Assembly: GCA_002412715.1 (NCBI GenBank)
Contig: DHVP01000026.1
Location: forward strand, 1-62,195
Direction of reading: 5' to 3'
Source of the DNA: Deltaproteobacteria bacterium UBA5205
GTDB lineage: Bacteria > Desulfobacterota > Syntrophorhabdia > Syntrophorhabdales > Syntrophorhabdaceae
DNA: 62,195 bases
Shown here: piece after piece, positions 34,858 to 44,194 of the stretch
Layout: each line of letters begins with the position of its first letter
Position numbering within the stretch: position 1 is the stretch's first letter
Made by a program: the position numbers and the translations under genes
Notes under the pieces: generated by a model
What the model was told of the DNA's origin: nothing
Databases searched by the model: none
The model's input: the letters and a program-made list of their open reading frames with translations, nothing else

Positions 34858-36782
34858 GTGTCAACCCCTGCAGTACTTTCGGGGAGCGTGAGAAAGAATG
34901 TTGTTCCCGACCCCGGTTTGCTCTCCACCCTGATGGTCCCCTTCATGCTGTCCAGTACTTCACAGCACAAAGCGAGGCCGAGGCCGATTCCCTTCTTTGC
35001 CTCCTTGGTGGTGAAAAAAGGCTCGAAGATCTTGTCTGTAATGGAATCGGGTATGCCGATGCCGTTATCCTCCACCTCTATGGTGAGAAGGTTTCCGCTG
35101 AAGTGCGTGCGAATGCGGATGATCGCATCGAGCCTTTCCTCGACGGCGTCGATGGCATTCTGTATGACGTTGGCCAGGACCTGCCTCAACGCGCTCGTGT
35201 CCGCCCTGGCAAAGGGTAAAGAGGGCTGCAGGTCCGTTCTAAGCGTGATCTCCCGGGCACCGAAATTTATAGACTCCAGGACGCCCTCGATCAGCGTGTT
35301 CAGCTCCACATCGACAAATTCAAGGCCGTCCTTCCGCGACAGGTTCAGAAGGTCGGCTATGACGTTCTTGCACCGGAAGGCCTGTTGCTGGACAAGATCG
35401 AGACAGTATGCCAGCTTGTCGATATCGAGGGGCTCCTTCGCGTCCGACCTGTGCGATTCAAGGAGGCTGCCGGCGATCTCGGCGAAGGCCACAAGGGTGG
35501 CGAGCGGGTTGTTGAGTTCATGCGCGGCCCCGGCCGCGAGCCTCCCGATAGCTGACATCTTTGTTTCCTGCATGAGCTTCGCCCGTGTTTTGACCCTGTC
35601 GGTGGTCTCCTCAATGATGCACAGGAGACCTTCTATCTCACCGTTCTTGCCCTTGAGAGGGACTCCGTTGAAGTCGATGTAGATGTTCTGGTCCCCGCTG
35701 TAGGTCATAAAGGGAAAATCCCAGAGCTGGAAAGGTTCGCCCTGGAGGCCTTTGCTGATATACCGGGCAAGGCCGCACTTGATGGTAAAGGGGTTATTGA
35801 GCCAGTTGAACCCGATAAGTTTTTCGGAGGCCCGGGGGCCGAGCCCGGAAAGGTTCGCGAGCGCCGGGTTGACACTGGTGAAATAACCGTCCCTGTTGAG
35901 GGTGAAGATAGCGATGGGTGCGTTGTCGATGATGGCCCTGTTGAATTCGTTGAGGTTCAGCAGATTGTCCTCTGCCTGTTTCTGTTCCGTGATGTCCTGG
36001 ATGGTGCCCTCGAAGAATCTGACCGTCCCGTCGTCGTTGCGAACGACGCGGGCGTTCATGACCACCCATATCCTGTCCCCGTTCTTCTTGTAAAGTTCGC
36101 ATTCGAAACCTTTGAGCAATCCATCCCGTTCGAGGAGGAGGACGAAGGCTTGCCGGTCGTGGGGAACCACGTACTGCTGCTGCCCGATGTCGGTAATGGA
36201 TGAGAGGAGTTCCTCCGGTGAATCAAACCCCAGCATAGCGGCCAGTGCCGGGTTTGCCGCGACGATCTTTCCGTCCCCCGTTGTCTGGAAGATGCCCTCG
36301 ATGGCATTCTCGAATATACCCCGGTAGTGTTCCTCGGCCTGTTTCAACAGGCGTTCCGACTGCTTTTTCCGGGTAATGTCAAGGAGGGTGCCGATGAGGG
36401 CCGGCCTGCCGCCGTAGCTTGTGGCATAGCCGTAAGCCTCTATGTCGATTATGGCGCCCGACTTCCTGACGCCCCTGAACTCATAATTGATGGACGCGAC
36501 CTCGCCGGTCACCCTTCTCGATATGTTCTTGTTCACCAGCGGCCAATCATCGGGCAGAACGAGGTCCTGCGGCCCTTTCCTGTCCACGATCTGTTTGACG
36601 GTGTATCCGAAGATCCTGCCCATCCTGGAATTTGCATAGCGAAAGATCCCGTCCTGTATGAGGTAGATGCCGACGAGGGACTTTTCTGCAAGATCCGCGA
36701 AGAGGTTTTCCCGCTCGGCAAGCTTGGTGACGGCCGGTGTGCGACCTTTTTTGGCTGGCTGCATCCGGCAAGAGTATACCAT
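34854..36782 (-). CDS. Multi-PAS sensor histidine kinase 2
   Basis: A 642-residue kinase without transmembrane helices. Three PAS domains in series (about 28-145, 150-275, 280-405; the first two have DITRKKQ and DITEQKQ linkers), then an H-box GRLAAGAAHELNNPLATL and ATP-binding boxes NVIQNAIDAV, VEDNGIGIPDSI, FEPFFTTKE and GIGLGLALC. The third PAS and kinase core are strongly similar to kinase 1 (for example GEPFQLWDFPF in both). The second possible start is an ATG six codons in (36764). It is transcribed divergently from the Hdr/Etf operon and is coupled to regulator 2. Confidence 0.92.
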   Translation of the reverse strand: MVYSCRMQPAKKGRTPAVTKLAERENLFADLAEKSLVGIYLIQDGIFRYANSRMGRIFGYTVKQIVDRKGPQDLVLPDDWPLVNKNISRRVTGEVASINYEFRGVRKSGAIIDIEAYGYATSYGGRPALIGTLLDITRKKQSERLLKQAEEHYRGIFENAIEGIFQTTGDGKIVAANPALAAMLGFDSPEELLSSITDIGQQQYVVPHDRQAFVLLLERDGLLKGFECELYKKNGDRIWVVMNARVVRNDDGTVRFFEGTIQDITEQKQAEDNLLNLNEFNRAIIDNAPIAIFTLNRDGYFTSVNPALANLSGLGPRASEKLIGFNWLNNPFTIKCGLARYISKGLQGEPFQLWDFPFMTYSGDQNIYIDFNGVPLKGKNGEIEGLLCIIEETTDRVKTRAKLMQETKMSAIGRLAAGAAHELNNPLATLVAFAEIAGSLLESHRSDAKEPLDIDKLAYCLDLVQQQAFRCKNVIADLLNLSRKDGLEFVDVELNTLIEGVLESINFGAREITLRTDLQPSLPFARADTSALRQVLANVIQNAIDAVEERLDAIIRIRTHFSGNLLTIEVEDNGIGIPDSITDKIFEPFFTTKEAKKGIGLGLALCCEVLDSMKGTIRVESKPGSGTTFFLTLPESTAGVDT

Positions 36783-36785
36783 ATC

Positions 36786-36800
36786 GTATCAAAATGATAC
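36786..36800. promoter_or_regulatory. GTATCA-AAA-TGATAC inverted repeat
   Basis: A perfect 6 bp inverted repeat with a 3 nt spacer immediately upstream of the kinase 2 start codon, in the 198 bp divergent region shared with the Hdr/Etf operon. It could be an operator for the kinase gene. No regulator can be named. Confidence 0.4.
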
Positions 36801-36895
36801 ACATGTTACGAAAGTGGACAGACAAGAAGCTTGCAGCCCCCGGGGGTGTTGGGCTAACATATTATAATGATTGGATGTGTTCCTGCCTCGTTCTT

Positions 36896-36911
36896 TGGTA
36901 TCCTCATTGCA
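36896..36911 (+). promoter_or_regulatory. Weak candidate sigma-54 promoter of Hdr/Etf operon
   Basis: TGGTATCCTCATTGCA keeps the invariant -24 GG and -12 GC with exact spacing but has two changes in the -24 box. Start would be near 36922, 59 bp before the first gene. A lone TATAAT at 36863 lacks a -35 partner, so the sigma-54 reading is favoured because of the four strong sites nearby. Confidence 0.45.
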
Positions 36912-36980
36912 TATAGACTTGCATCGTAATATGAGGAATCTTCATCATAGAGATCGAATCGCCACCGGGGGTTACATATA

Positions 36981-38078
36981 ATGGCTGAACAGTCTGCGAC
37001 CAGGGTATTAACGTGCATCCAGTGCGGCAAATGCACGGGAAGCTGTCCCGAGTCGGGCAAGACTCCCTTCAATGTAAGGATGCTTGTCCGCAAAAAACAA
37101 TTCCAGTCCGTTGTCGATGAGGCCCTCCCGTGGTATTGCACGTCCTGCGGCGCCTGCACCATCCGGTGTCCCAGGGATGTGAAACCCTCGGAGGTGATTA
37201 TCGAGCTGCGCTCGAAACTCGTCGAGGACGGAGACATACCCGTTGCGATCCAGAAGGCCCTGGAAAACACCTTTGTTCAGAAGAATCCCTGGGGCCGCTC
37301 CCGCAACAAACGGGCCGACTGGGTGCAGAAGCTGGATTTCGAAGTTCCCCACGTATCCGAGACTCAAAGCAAGAGGCTCCTCTTTGTTTGCTGCATTCAG
37401 GCCTACGACCCGAGATGCATGGTGATCCCCGTGAACGTGGCGAGGCTCTTTCAGGCAGGGGGCATGGAATTCGGCATCCTCGGCGAGGAGGAGGCTTGCT
37501 GCGGCAACGAAATCCGCAGGATCGGCGAATCGGGCCTCTTCGAAGAGCTGCAGGAGGAAAACCTGGCGGCCTTCCAGGAATACGGTGTAAAGGAGATCGT
37601 AGCCCTTTCCCCCCACTGCATGAACGTCCTGAAGAAAGAATACGGCGATAATACGGGCATCAAGGTGTCCCATTACACGGAGCTTCTGGCCCCGATGATA
37701 AAAAGCGGGGCCCTTTCCCTCCCCGGGTCATTCGAAAAGAAGGTGATCTATCACGACCCCTGTTTCCTGGGGAAACAGAATAACGTCTTCGATGAGCCGC
37801 GGGACATGCTGAAGGCGGTCCCCGGCCTTGAGCTTCTCGAATTTTCACGGTCGCGGGAGGTTTCGCTGTGCTGTGAGGGCGGCGGAGGCAGGATGTTCTT
37901 CGAGGTGGAGGCGACGTATCAGCGCAACGCCGAGGTGCGGGTGCTGGATGCCGTAGAGAAGGGCGCGGAGATCATCGCCACGGCGTGTCCCTTCTGCGTC
38001 ATGACTCTCGAGGACCCGGCCACGGAGAAAGGACTCGTTGTGAAGGAGCTTTCCGAAATACTGACGGAGGTTTTATAA
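36981..38078 (+). CDS. HdrD-like iron-sulfur oxidoreductase (two CCG domains)
   Basis: A 365-residue protein with two [4Fe-4S] ferredoxin motifs (Cys 12, 15, 18, 22 and Cys 53, 56, 59, 63), followed by two CCG domains. The first has CC in LLFVCCIQAYD, then EEEACCGNE and LSPHC. The second has YHDPCFLGK, LCCEGGGG and TACPFC. This is the layout of HdrD/HdrCB fusions, GlpC and LctB-type subunits, which hold a non-cubane cluster for disulfide or quinone-type chemistry. It is the first gene of the electron-transfer operon, one base before etfB. It may be the acceptor or donor partner of the Etf module, in the manner of Etf-linked FixX/HdrD proteins. That role is inferred. Confidence 0.85.
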   Translation: MAEQSATRVLTCIQCGKCTGSCPESGKTPFNVRMLVRKKQFQSVVDEALPWYCTSCGACTIRCPRDVKPSEVIIELRSKLVEDGDIPVAIQKALENTFVQKNPWGRSRNKRADWVQKLDFEVPHVSETQSKRLLFVCCIQAYDPRCMVIPVNVARLFQAGGMEFGILGEEEACCGNEIRRIGESGLFEELQEENLAAFQEYGVKEIVALSPHCMNVLKKEYGDNTGIKVSHYTELLAPMIKSGALSLPGSFEKKVIYHDPCFLGKQNNVFDEPRDMLKAVPGLELLEFSRSREVSLCCEGGGGRMFFEVEATYQRNAEVRVLDAVEKGAEIIATACPFCVMTLEDPATEKGLVVKELSEILTEVL

Positions 38079-38079
38079 G

Positions 38080-38856
38080 ATGAATATCCTTGTTTTTACA
38101 AAGAGGGTTGCCGCAACCCAGGAAGAGGAATTGCGCATCACGGGGGAAGGGCAGGCCGTCGATCTTTCGAAGGTGCCCTTCAAGGTCAACGACTGGGACA
38201 ACTATTCCGTGGAAGAGGCGGTCCGGATCGTTGAAAAGCAGGGCGGTGCGGTGACGGCCATATCCATCGGCGACGCGGAATCGGACGAAGTCCTGCGCCG
38301 GGCCATAGCGATGGGCGCAAAGGATGGTTTTCTCATCGATTCCGGCCAGGTGCTTCACGACCCCTTCGCGCGCAGTGAGCTGATACGGAGCTTCATCGAT
38401 AAGGAGAAGGTGCCTTTCGATATCATCTTTACCGGCGTCCAGTCCGAAGACGACCAGTTCGGGGCGGTGGGCGGCATCCTCGGGGCGATCATGGGACTTC
38501 CCTACTCCTCCATGGTGGTCGGTATCGACAGCGTCGAAAAGGACCACGTGGTGGTGCGCAGGGAGCTCGAAGGCGGGCTTCAGGAACGGGTGAAGATCGC
38601 GACCCCCTGTGTGCTTTCCATACAGAGCGGCATCAATGAGCCGAGATACGTCTCCATCATGGGTATCCGCAAGGCCTCCAAGGTGGAGCGCAAGGTCTTC
38701 AAGGCCGCCGATTACGCCGCCGGGACGGCAAAGATCGAGGTTGTGAAATGGGTCTACCCGGCGAAGAAAGGCGGGGCGACGATGCTCGCGGGGGAACTTG
38801 CCGACGTGTGCGGCCAGCTCCTCGGGATTCTCAAGGAGAAGGGGGTGTGCCAATGA
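38080..38856 (+). CDS. etfB: Electron transfer flavoprotein beta subunit
   Basis: A 258-residue EtfB. Conserved pieces: MNILVFTKRV, VNDWDNYSVEEAVRI, AISIGDAESDEVLRRAIAMGAKDGFLI and FTGVQSEDDQFGAVGGILGAIMGLP, the AMP/FAD-binding loop region. EtfAB takes electrons from acyl-CoA dehydrogenases. Bifurcating forms carry a second FAD in EtfB. I cannot settle from sequence alone whether this one does, but its operon partners favour it. The stop overlaps the etfA start (ATGA). Confidence 0.93.
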   Translation: MNILVFTKRVAATQEEELRITGEGQAVDLSKVPFKVNDWDNYSVEEAVRIVEKQGGAVTAISIGDAESDEVLRRAIAMGAKDGFLIDSGQVLHDPFARSELIRSFIDKEKVPFDIIFTGVQSEDDQFGAVGGILGAIMGLPYSSMVVGIDSVEKDHVVVRRELEGGLQERVKIATPCVLSIQSGINEPRYVSIMGIRKASKVERKVFKAADYAAGTAKIEVVKWVYPAKKGGATMLAGELADVCGQLLGILKEKGVCQ

Positions 38857-39788
38857 GTTACGCATTGATCGTGTCAGAGGTGAGACGGGGAGTCTTCGAG
38901 GAGAGAAACCTCGACTCCATCGGCCTTGGCGCTCTTCTCGGGAAAGAAACAGTCCTCCTCGCACCCGACGGTGCATACGAGATCAACGAAAAGCTTGTGG
39001 ACACCGTTGTGAAGGTGAAGTCGGCCGAAGATGTATACCTCAATCCCATGAACATGGGCAAGATACTGGAACAGGTCTTCGGCGCGCGCGGCAAGCCGGA
39101 CTATATCCTTTTTACCCAGTCCTCCTCGGGGACCGAAGCGGCCGCCTACACGGCGGGCCTTTACGGGTTTCCCGTCATCACCGACGTCTCCGCTTATGAC
39201 AAGGAGGCCGGCGTTTTCCTGAAGAGCTACTATTCCGACAAGGTCTTCGGACAGTTCAAGGCCTCGGGCGGACCTGCGGTCCTTACCGTCAGAAGCGGCA
39301 GCTTCAGGGAATTTGCCGGAGAGAAGGCGGCGGCGGCAAAGGCCGAAACCATGGAAGGCGCTCCCGCAGTCGACAGCCGCACGTTCGTGGAATACGTGGA
39401 GGAAGAGAAATCGGATATCGATATCACCAAGGCGGAGTTCCTGCTCTCCATAGGCAGGGGCATCGGGAACCAGGATGAGGTCGCATCCTATGAAGAACTT
39501 GCGGGTGTTTTAAGGGCGGTCCTTTCCGGATCGCGGCCCGTTATCGACAAGCTGTGGCTCCCCAAAGCGCGGCAGGTGGGGACATCGGGCAAGACTGTGA
39601 AACCGAAGGTCTACCTCGCCATGGGCATCTCGGGCGCCTTCCAGCACATCGCGGGCATGAAGGATTCCGACTGTATCATCGCCGTCAACAAGGACGCCGA
39701 GGCACCGATCTTCCAGTACGCCCATTACGGGATCATCGGGGACATCCACAAGGTGCGGGACAAACTTAAAGAGATAGCAAAGGCCTGA
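38853..39788 (+). CDS. etfA: Electron transfer flavoprotein alpha subunit
   Basis: A 311-residue EtfA. The C-terminal FAD domain is clear: LSIGRGIGNQDEV, SGSRPVIDKLWLPKARQVGTSGKTVKPKVY, AMGISGAFQHIAGM and INKDAEAPIF-type AVNKDAEAPIFQYAHYGI. The start is the ATG at 38853 overlapping the etfB stop. The frame upstream overlaps etfB and has no family resemblance. Its own stop overlaps the next start (TGATG), so translation is coupled to the fused HdrA. Confidence 0.94.
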   Translation: MSYALIVSEVRRGVFEERNLDSIGLGALLGKETVLLAPDGAYEINEKLVDTVVKVKSAEDVYLNPMNMGKILEQVFGARGKPDYILFTQSSSGTEAAAYTAGLYGFPVITDVSAYDKEAGVFLKSYYSDKVFGQFKASGGPAVLTVRSGSFREFAGEKAAAAKAETMEGAPAVDSRTFVEYVEEEKSDIDITKAEFLLSIGRGIGNQDEVASYEELAGVLRAVLSGSRPVIDKLWLPKARQVGTSGKTVKPKVYLAMGISGAFQHIAGMKDSDCIIAVNKDAEAPIFQYAHYGIIGDIHKVRDKLKEIAKA

Positions 39789-42502
39789 TGGACGAAAAAG
39801 AAAGAAATGTTCTGGTCGTAGGGGGAGGGATAGGCGGTATAACCGCCGCCCTGGAGCTTGCATCCTGCGGCATCAGCGTGACCATGCTGGAAGAAGGCCC
39901 CTCCATAGGCGGCAGGATGATCCAGCTGGACAAGACCTTCCCCACTCTCGACTGTTCGACGTGCACGCTCTCGCCGAAGATGGTGGAGGTGGCCCTTCAG
40001 CAGAAGATCGACCTTCTCTCCTGGGCGAAGCCGATGGCGGTAAAGAAGAAAGGCAGGGGATTCACCGTCACCATCCTGAAAAAGGCCCGCTACGTTGACA
40101 TGAAGAAGTGCACCGCCTGCGGGGTCTGTTCCGAGGGCTGCCCCGTGGTGATGAAGAGCGAATTCAACATGGGGACGGGGCCGAGAAAGGCGATCTATAT
40201 CCCCTTTCCCCAGGCCATACCCAACAAGGCCTCCATTGACAGGCGCGAGGAGCGCCTTTGCAAGGCGGCCTGTATGGACGCCTGTCCCATCAATACGAAT
40301 GTGCCGGGGTATTTAAAGCACATCAGTGAGGGAAGGTTTGCGGAGGCCTACAAGCTGATCAGGGCGACAAACCCCTTTCCGTCGGTGTGCGGCAGGGTCT
40401 GCTACGCGCCCTGCGAAAGGGTGTGCAATCGAGGACAGCTCGACGAGCCGCTGGCAATCAGGGACTTGAAGCGTTTTGCCGTTGACAGCTTCGACATTAC
40501 CGCCCTCGAGGTTGCCCAGGTGCAGAAGACCGACAGGAAGGTGGCCGTCATCGGGGCCGGACCGGCAGGTCTTGCCTGCGCCCACGACCTTGCCCTGGAA
40601 GGCCATGACGTGACCGTCTATGAGGCCCTCCCCGAGGCGGGCGGAATGCTGCGGTATGCCATACCCGAATACAGGCTGCCCAAAGACGAAGTTAGGAACG
40701 AGATAGATTATATCCGCAGACTCGGGGTCGACATCCGGTGCGGCGTCGAGATCGGCGGACAGACGGCCGCTGACGAGATCAAAGGCGCAAACGAGGCCAT
40801 CTTTGTGGCGACGGGCGCCCCGAAAGGGCTTCCGCTGGGTGTCGATGGCGAGACCTTAAGCGGCGTTGTCGACGGCATCAGGTTCCTGCGCGGCGTCAAC
40901 AACGGTGAACACACCTTGCCAGGAGCGCAGGTTGCCGTCGTAGGCGGAGGGAATACCGCCGTTGACTGCGCCAGGACGGCCAAAAGACTGGGGAGCGAGT
41001 CTGTCAGGATCGTCTACCGCCGCACCCGTGAAGAGATGCCCGCGGCGGACGAAGAGATAGAGGCGCTGCTCCACGAGGGGATAGAGATCGACTTCCTTGC
41101 CGCACCCGTTCGTTTCCTGGGTGAGGGCGGCAAAGTGGCGAAAATGGAGTGCGTCCGCATGGAACTGGGCGAACCCGACGAAAGCGGCCGCCGCCGCCCC
41201 GTGGCGAAGGCCGGCTCGGAATTCTCGATACCTGTGGACTGTGTCATAACGGCCCTGGGACAGGCAGTGCAAACCTCTTTCCTTGAGTCGATCGGTCTCG
41301 CAATGGGCAAAGGCGCGACAATAACGATAGACCCGTCGACAGGCGCAACGAACATCGAGGGAGTCTTCGCGGGCGGCGATGTGGTCACCGGGCCCGCGTA
41401 TGTCGTGGACGCCATCGCCGCGGGAAAGACGGCGGCAAGGTCAATAAGCGCTTACCTGAAGGGCGAGATGCCCACAGGTGAAGCGCAAAGGGGTGAGCCG
41501 CAAAAGCTCTCGGTGGAGGAGCTTGGCGTTCTTACCGGCCGGATCCGTGCGCAGCACAGGATCGCAATGCCCGAGGAACCCGTCGGCGAGAGGATAAGCG
41601 ATTTTCGCGAGGTGGGGCTCGGTTATCCTTCCGAAGAGGCCATGGCCGAGGCGGCGCGGTGCCTCGCCGGTCAGGCGGAAGGCTGCATCCAGTGCGGCGA
41701 GTGCGAGCGACGCTGCGAAGTGAAGGCCATCGATCACATGATGAAGGACGAGATCGTTGACATGGACTTTGACGGCATCGTGCTTGCCCCGGGTTTCGAT
41801 CTTTATGATCCCACGGAAAAGAAGGAGCTCGGTTACGGGACCCTCGAAGGAGTGATAACAGGGATAGAATTTGAAAGGGTATGCTCCGTGACGGGACCGA
41901 CAGGGGGGGATATCCTGCTCAACGGAAAGGAGCCCAAACGGTTCTATTTCATTCAGTGCGTCGGTTCACGGGACCGCCAGAGCGGGGCCCGTTACTGCTC
42001 GCGGGTGTGCTGCATGTACACGGCAAAACACGCGAGTATCGTACGGGACCGGATCAAGGGCGCCGAGATCTATATTTCTTACATCGACGTGAGGGCCTAC
42101 GGGAAAGGATATGAGGAGTTCTACAAGACGACCCAGGAGAACGGGACTTTCTACATCCGGGGTATCCCCGGCGAGGTGGTAAAGGGCAAGGATGGCCTCC
42201 TGGTGAGGGTCGAGGACATGCTAAGCGGAGAGCTGCGCGAGATAGAGGTGGACCTCGTGGTTCTCGCAACGGGCGTGAGGCCTCGCAAAGGAATAGAGGC
42301 CCTGTGCGAAATGATGTCTCTCGAGCGCGACGAATACGGCTTTATAAAGGTCGATGCGATAGCGCCTTCAAAAACGAATGTCGAGGGCATCTTCGTGTGC
42401 GGCATGGGCTCGGGGCCCAAGGACGTTCCCGATACGGTGGCCTCCGGCGGCGAAGCGGCTTCACGGTGCATGGAATACATCGCAAAGGACATATTTTCAT
42501 GA
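39788..42502 (+). CDS. HdrA interrupted by a GltD/NfnB-type oxidoreductase
   Basis: A 904-residue fusion. Residues 1-100 are the HdrA flavin domain (GGGIGGITAA; FPTLDCSTCTLSPKM at 51-65 carries the HdrA-type Cys cluster). A [4Fe-4S] motif lies at 108-119 (CTACGVCSEGCP). Residues about 150-560 form a complete GltD/NfnB-type unit: Cys-rich N-domain (CKAACMDACP, CGRVCYAPCERVC), FAD site VIGAGPAGLACA at 254-265, NAD(P)H site VVGGGNTAVDCA at 384-395 and FAGGDVVTGPAYVVDAIAAGK. Residues 630-904 return to HdrA: CIQCGECERRC, QCVGSRD and YCSRVCCMYTAKHA at 737-748. The insertion gives HdrA its own NAD(P)H site. It probably exchanges electrons between NAD(P)H, Etf and the Hdr core. The reaction direction is unknown. 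Confidence 0.88.
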   Translation: MDEKERNVLVVGGGIGGITAALELASCGISVTMLEEGPSIGGRMIQLDKTFPTLDCSTCTLSPKMVEVALQQKIDLLSWAKPMAVKKKGRGFTVTILKKARYVDMKKCTACGVCSEGCPVVMKSEFNMGTGPRKAIYIPFPQAIPNKASIDRREERLCKAACMDACPINTNVPGYLKHISEGRFAEAYKLIRATNPFPSVCGRVCYAPCERVCNRGQLDEPLAIRDLKRFAVDSFDITALEVAQVQKTDRKVAVIGAGPAGLACAHDLALEGHDVTVYEALPEAGGMLRYAIPEYRLPKDEVRNEIDYIRRLGVDIRCGVEIGGQTAADEIKGANEAIFVATGAPKGLPLGVDGETLSGVVDGIRFLRGVNNGEHTLPGAQVAVVGGGNTAVDCARTAKRLGSESVRIVYRRTREEMPAADEEIEALLHEGIEIDFLAAPVRFLGEGGKVAKMECVRMELGEPDESGRRRPVAKAGSEFSIPVDCVITALGQAVQTSFLESIGLAMGKGATITIDPSTGATNIEGVFAGGDVVTGPAYVVDAIAAGKTAARSISAYLKGEMPTGEAQRGEPQKLSVEELGVLTGRIRAQHRIAMPEEPVGERISDFREVGLGYPSEEAMAEAARCLAGQAEGCIQCGECERRCEVKAIDHMMKDEIVDMDFDGIVLAPGFDLYDPTEKKELGYGTLEGVITGIEFERVCSVTGPTGGDILLNGKEPKRFYFIQCVGSRDRQSGARYCSRVCCMYTAKHASIVRDRIKGAEIYISYIDVRAYGKGYEEFYKTTQENGTFYIRGIPGEVVKGKDGLLVRVEDMLSGELREIEVDLVVLATGVRPRKGIEALCEMMSLERDEYGFIKVDAIAPSKTNVEGIFVCGMGSGPKDVPDTVASGGEAASRCMEYIAKDIFS

Positions 42503-44172
42503 AAACAGGTATCTTTATCTGCCACTGCGGGCACAACATCAAACATACCGTGGATGTCAAGAGATTGAGCGAGTATTTCAAAAAGTACCCACAGGTGAGC
42601 GTTTCCGAGGATTACCCCTTCGTATGCTCCGAACCGGGCCAGGACATGATCACGGAAAGCATCGAGAAGCACGGACTCGACCGGGTGATCATCGCTTCCT
42701 GTGCGCCTTCGCTCCACGGGGAACTCTTCAAGGACCTCCTCAGAAAAAAGGACGTGAACCCTTTCCTGTTGAGAAGGGTGAGCATTCGCGAACACTGCAG
42801 CTGGGTGGGCGATGATATCGATCAGAACACGGAAAAGGCGAAGAGGCTTATCCTCTCGGGACTGTATGGCGCGGCGCATTACGTGCCCCTTGAAGAGAAG
42901 CAGGTCGAGGTCAACAAGTCCGCCCTGATAATAGGCGGCGGTGTTTCAGGCCTCAGCGCGGCGCTTTTCCTCTCCAAGATGGGCATGCACGTCTACCTTG
43001 TGGAAATGGGGAAAGAGCTGGGGGGTCACGTGCGCGAACTGAAAAGCGTGTGGCCGTCAAGGGTGAGCGGCGCCGACATCGTCGAGGAAATGGAAAAGGA
43101 ACTTAGGGCAAGGCCGAATGTGGAGATCTTTACATCGACAAAACTCTCCAACTTTGAAGGTTTCTTCGGCAATTACGAAGCCACTCTCAACACCCCGGAA
43201 GGCCAGAAGAAGGCAACCGTCGGCGGAGTGGTGCTATCCATTGGTTTTTCTCCCTTCGATCCCCATATAAAACCTGAGCTGGGCTATGGCAGGGATCCCC
43301 GCATCGTGACCACGCTCGATCTCGAGAAGGCGGGCGACAGCCTCGATCTGCCGGACAAGCCCAGGGTCGCCGTCCTGCACTGCATCGGGTCGAGAGACGA
43401 GCAGATCGGCAGGCCGTACTGCTCCCGAATATGCTGCATCAATGCCCTGAGGGCCAGCGAGGCGATCAAGGAAAAATACAACGATTCCTACGTGGAGTCC
43501 TTTTACATGGACGTGCGGGCCCATCCGCGCGGCGGAGAGGAATTCTTCGAAGACACCCAGGAAAAGGGCGTGCTCTTCACCCGTGCAAACATCGGCGAGA
43601 TCATTCCCACACCTCAGGGGATTGTTCTCAGGGGCGAGGACACGCTCTTTGGGGAAACCTTCGAGAGGGAATTTGACCTTGTCGTTCTCTCCATCGGTAT
43701 GTCGCCCCCGGAAACGAGCAAGGAGATGGCGACGCTCCTCAAGATAAGCCTCGACAAGGACAAGTTCTTTCTTGAGGCCCATATAAAGCTCAGGCCTTTC
43801 GATACGGCGGTCAAGGGCATCTTCATCGCCGGGTCCTGTTCGGGGCCGAAGGACGTGGAAGAGTCGATAAACCACGGCAGGGCGTCGGCCCTGAAACTTT
43901 ACGGGTTTTTGAATCTGGGCTATGCCTTTGTGGATCCCTTCATTTCCATTGTCGATCCCAAAAGGTGCAGCGGGTGCCGCATGTGCGAGCAGGCATGTGT
44001 TGCCAAGGCCATAAAATTTGATGAAGAAAAGAGGGTGGTACACGTCGAGGAGGCGGCCTGCATGGGCTGCGGGCTCTGCAACGCCACCTGTCCATCGTCT
44101 GCGATCAGCCTCAAGGGGTATGTGGACAGCATCATCGACGATGAGATAAGCGCCCTTTTGGAGGCCATATGA
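42499..44172 (+). CDS. hdrA: HdrA-type flavoprotein, full-length variant
   Basis: A 557-residue HdrA. The N-terminal domain has the family start FICHCGHNI and IASCAPSLHGELF with IREHCSWVG. The FAD site is IIGGGVSGLSAALFLSKMG. HCIGSRD and YCSRICCINALRAS follow, then two C-terminal [4Fe-4S] motifs, CSGCRMCEQACVAKAI and CMGCGLCNATCPSSAI. The FPTxDCxxC...PKM cluster usual after the first flavin motif is missing (LGGHVRELKSVWPSRVSGAD instead), whereas the preceding fused HdrA keeps it. The start at 42499 overlaps the preceding stop (ATGA). It probably forms the bifurcating flavin subunit together with MvhD, HdrB and HdrC. Confidence 0.9.
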   Translation: MKTGIFICHCGHNIKHTVDVKRLSEYFKKYPQVSVSEDYPFVCSEPGQDMITESIEKHGLDRVIIASCAPSLHGELFKDLLRKKDVNPFLLRRVSIREHCSWVGDDIDQNTEKAKRLILSGLYGAAHYVPLEEKQVEVNKSALIIGGGVSGLSAALFLSKMGMHVYLVEMGKELGGHVRELKSVWPSRVSGADIVEEMEKELRARPNVEIFTSTKLSNFEGFFGNYEATLNTPEGQKKATVGGVVLSIGFSPFDPHIKPELGYGRDPRIVTTLDLEKAGDSLDLPDKPRVAVLHCIGSRDEQIGRPYCSRICCINALRASEAIKEKYNDSYVESFYMDVRAHPRGGEEFFEDTQEKGVLFTRANIGEIIPTPQGIVLRGEDTLFGETFEREFDLVVLSIGMSPPETSKEMATLLKISLDKDKFFLEAHIKLRPFDTAVKGIFIAGSCSGPKDVEESINHGRASALKLYGFLNLGYAFVDPFISIVDPKRCSGCRMCEQACVAKAIKFDEEKRVVHVEEAACMGCGLCNATCPSSAISLKGYVDSIIDDEISALLEAI

Positions 44173-44194
44173 AAATGTCGGCAGGGGTAAGGTA

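Noticed and set aside
36863..36868. TATAAT as a sigma-70 promoter for the Hdr/Etf operon
   Set aside because: No acceptable -35 hexamer at 15-19 nt upstream; kept only as an alternative to the sigma-54 site.
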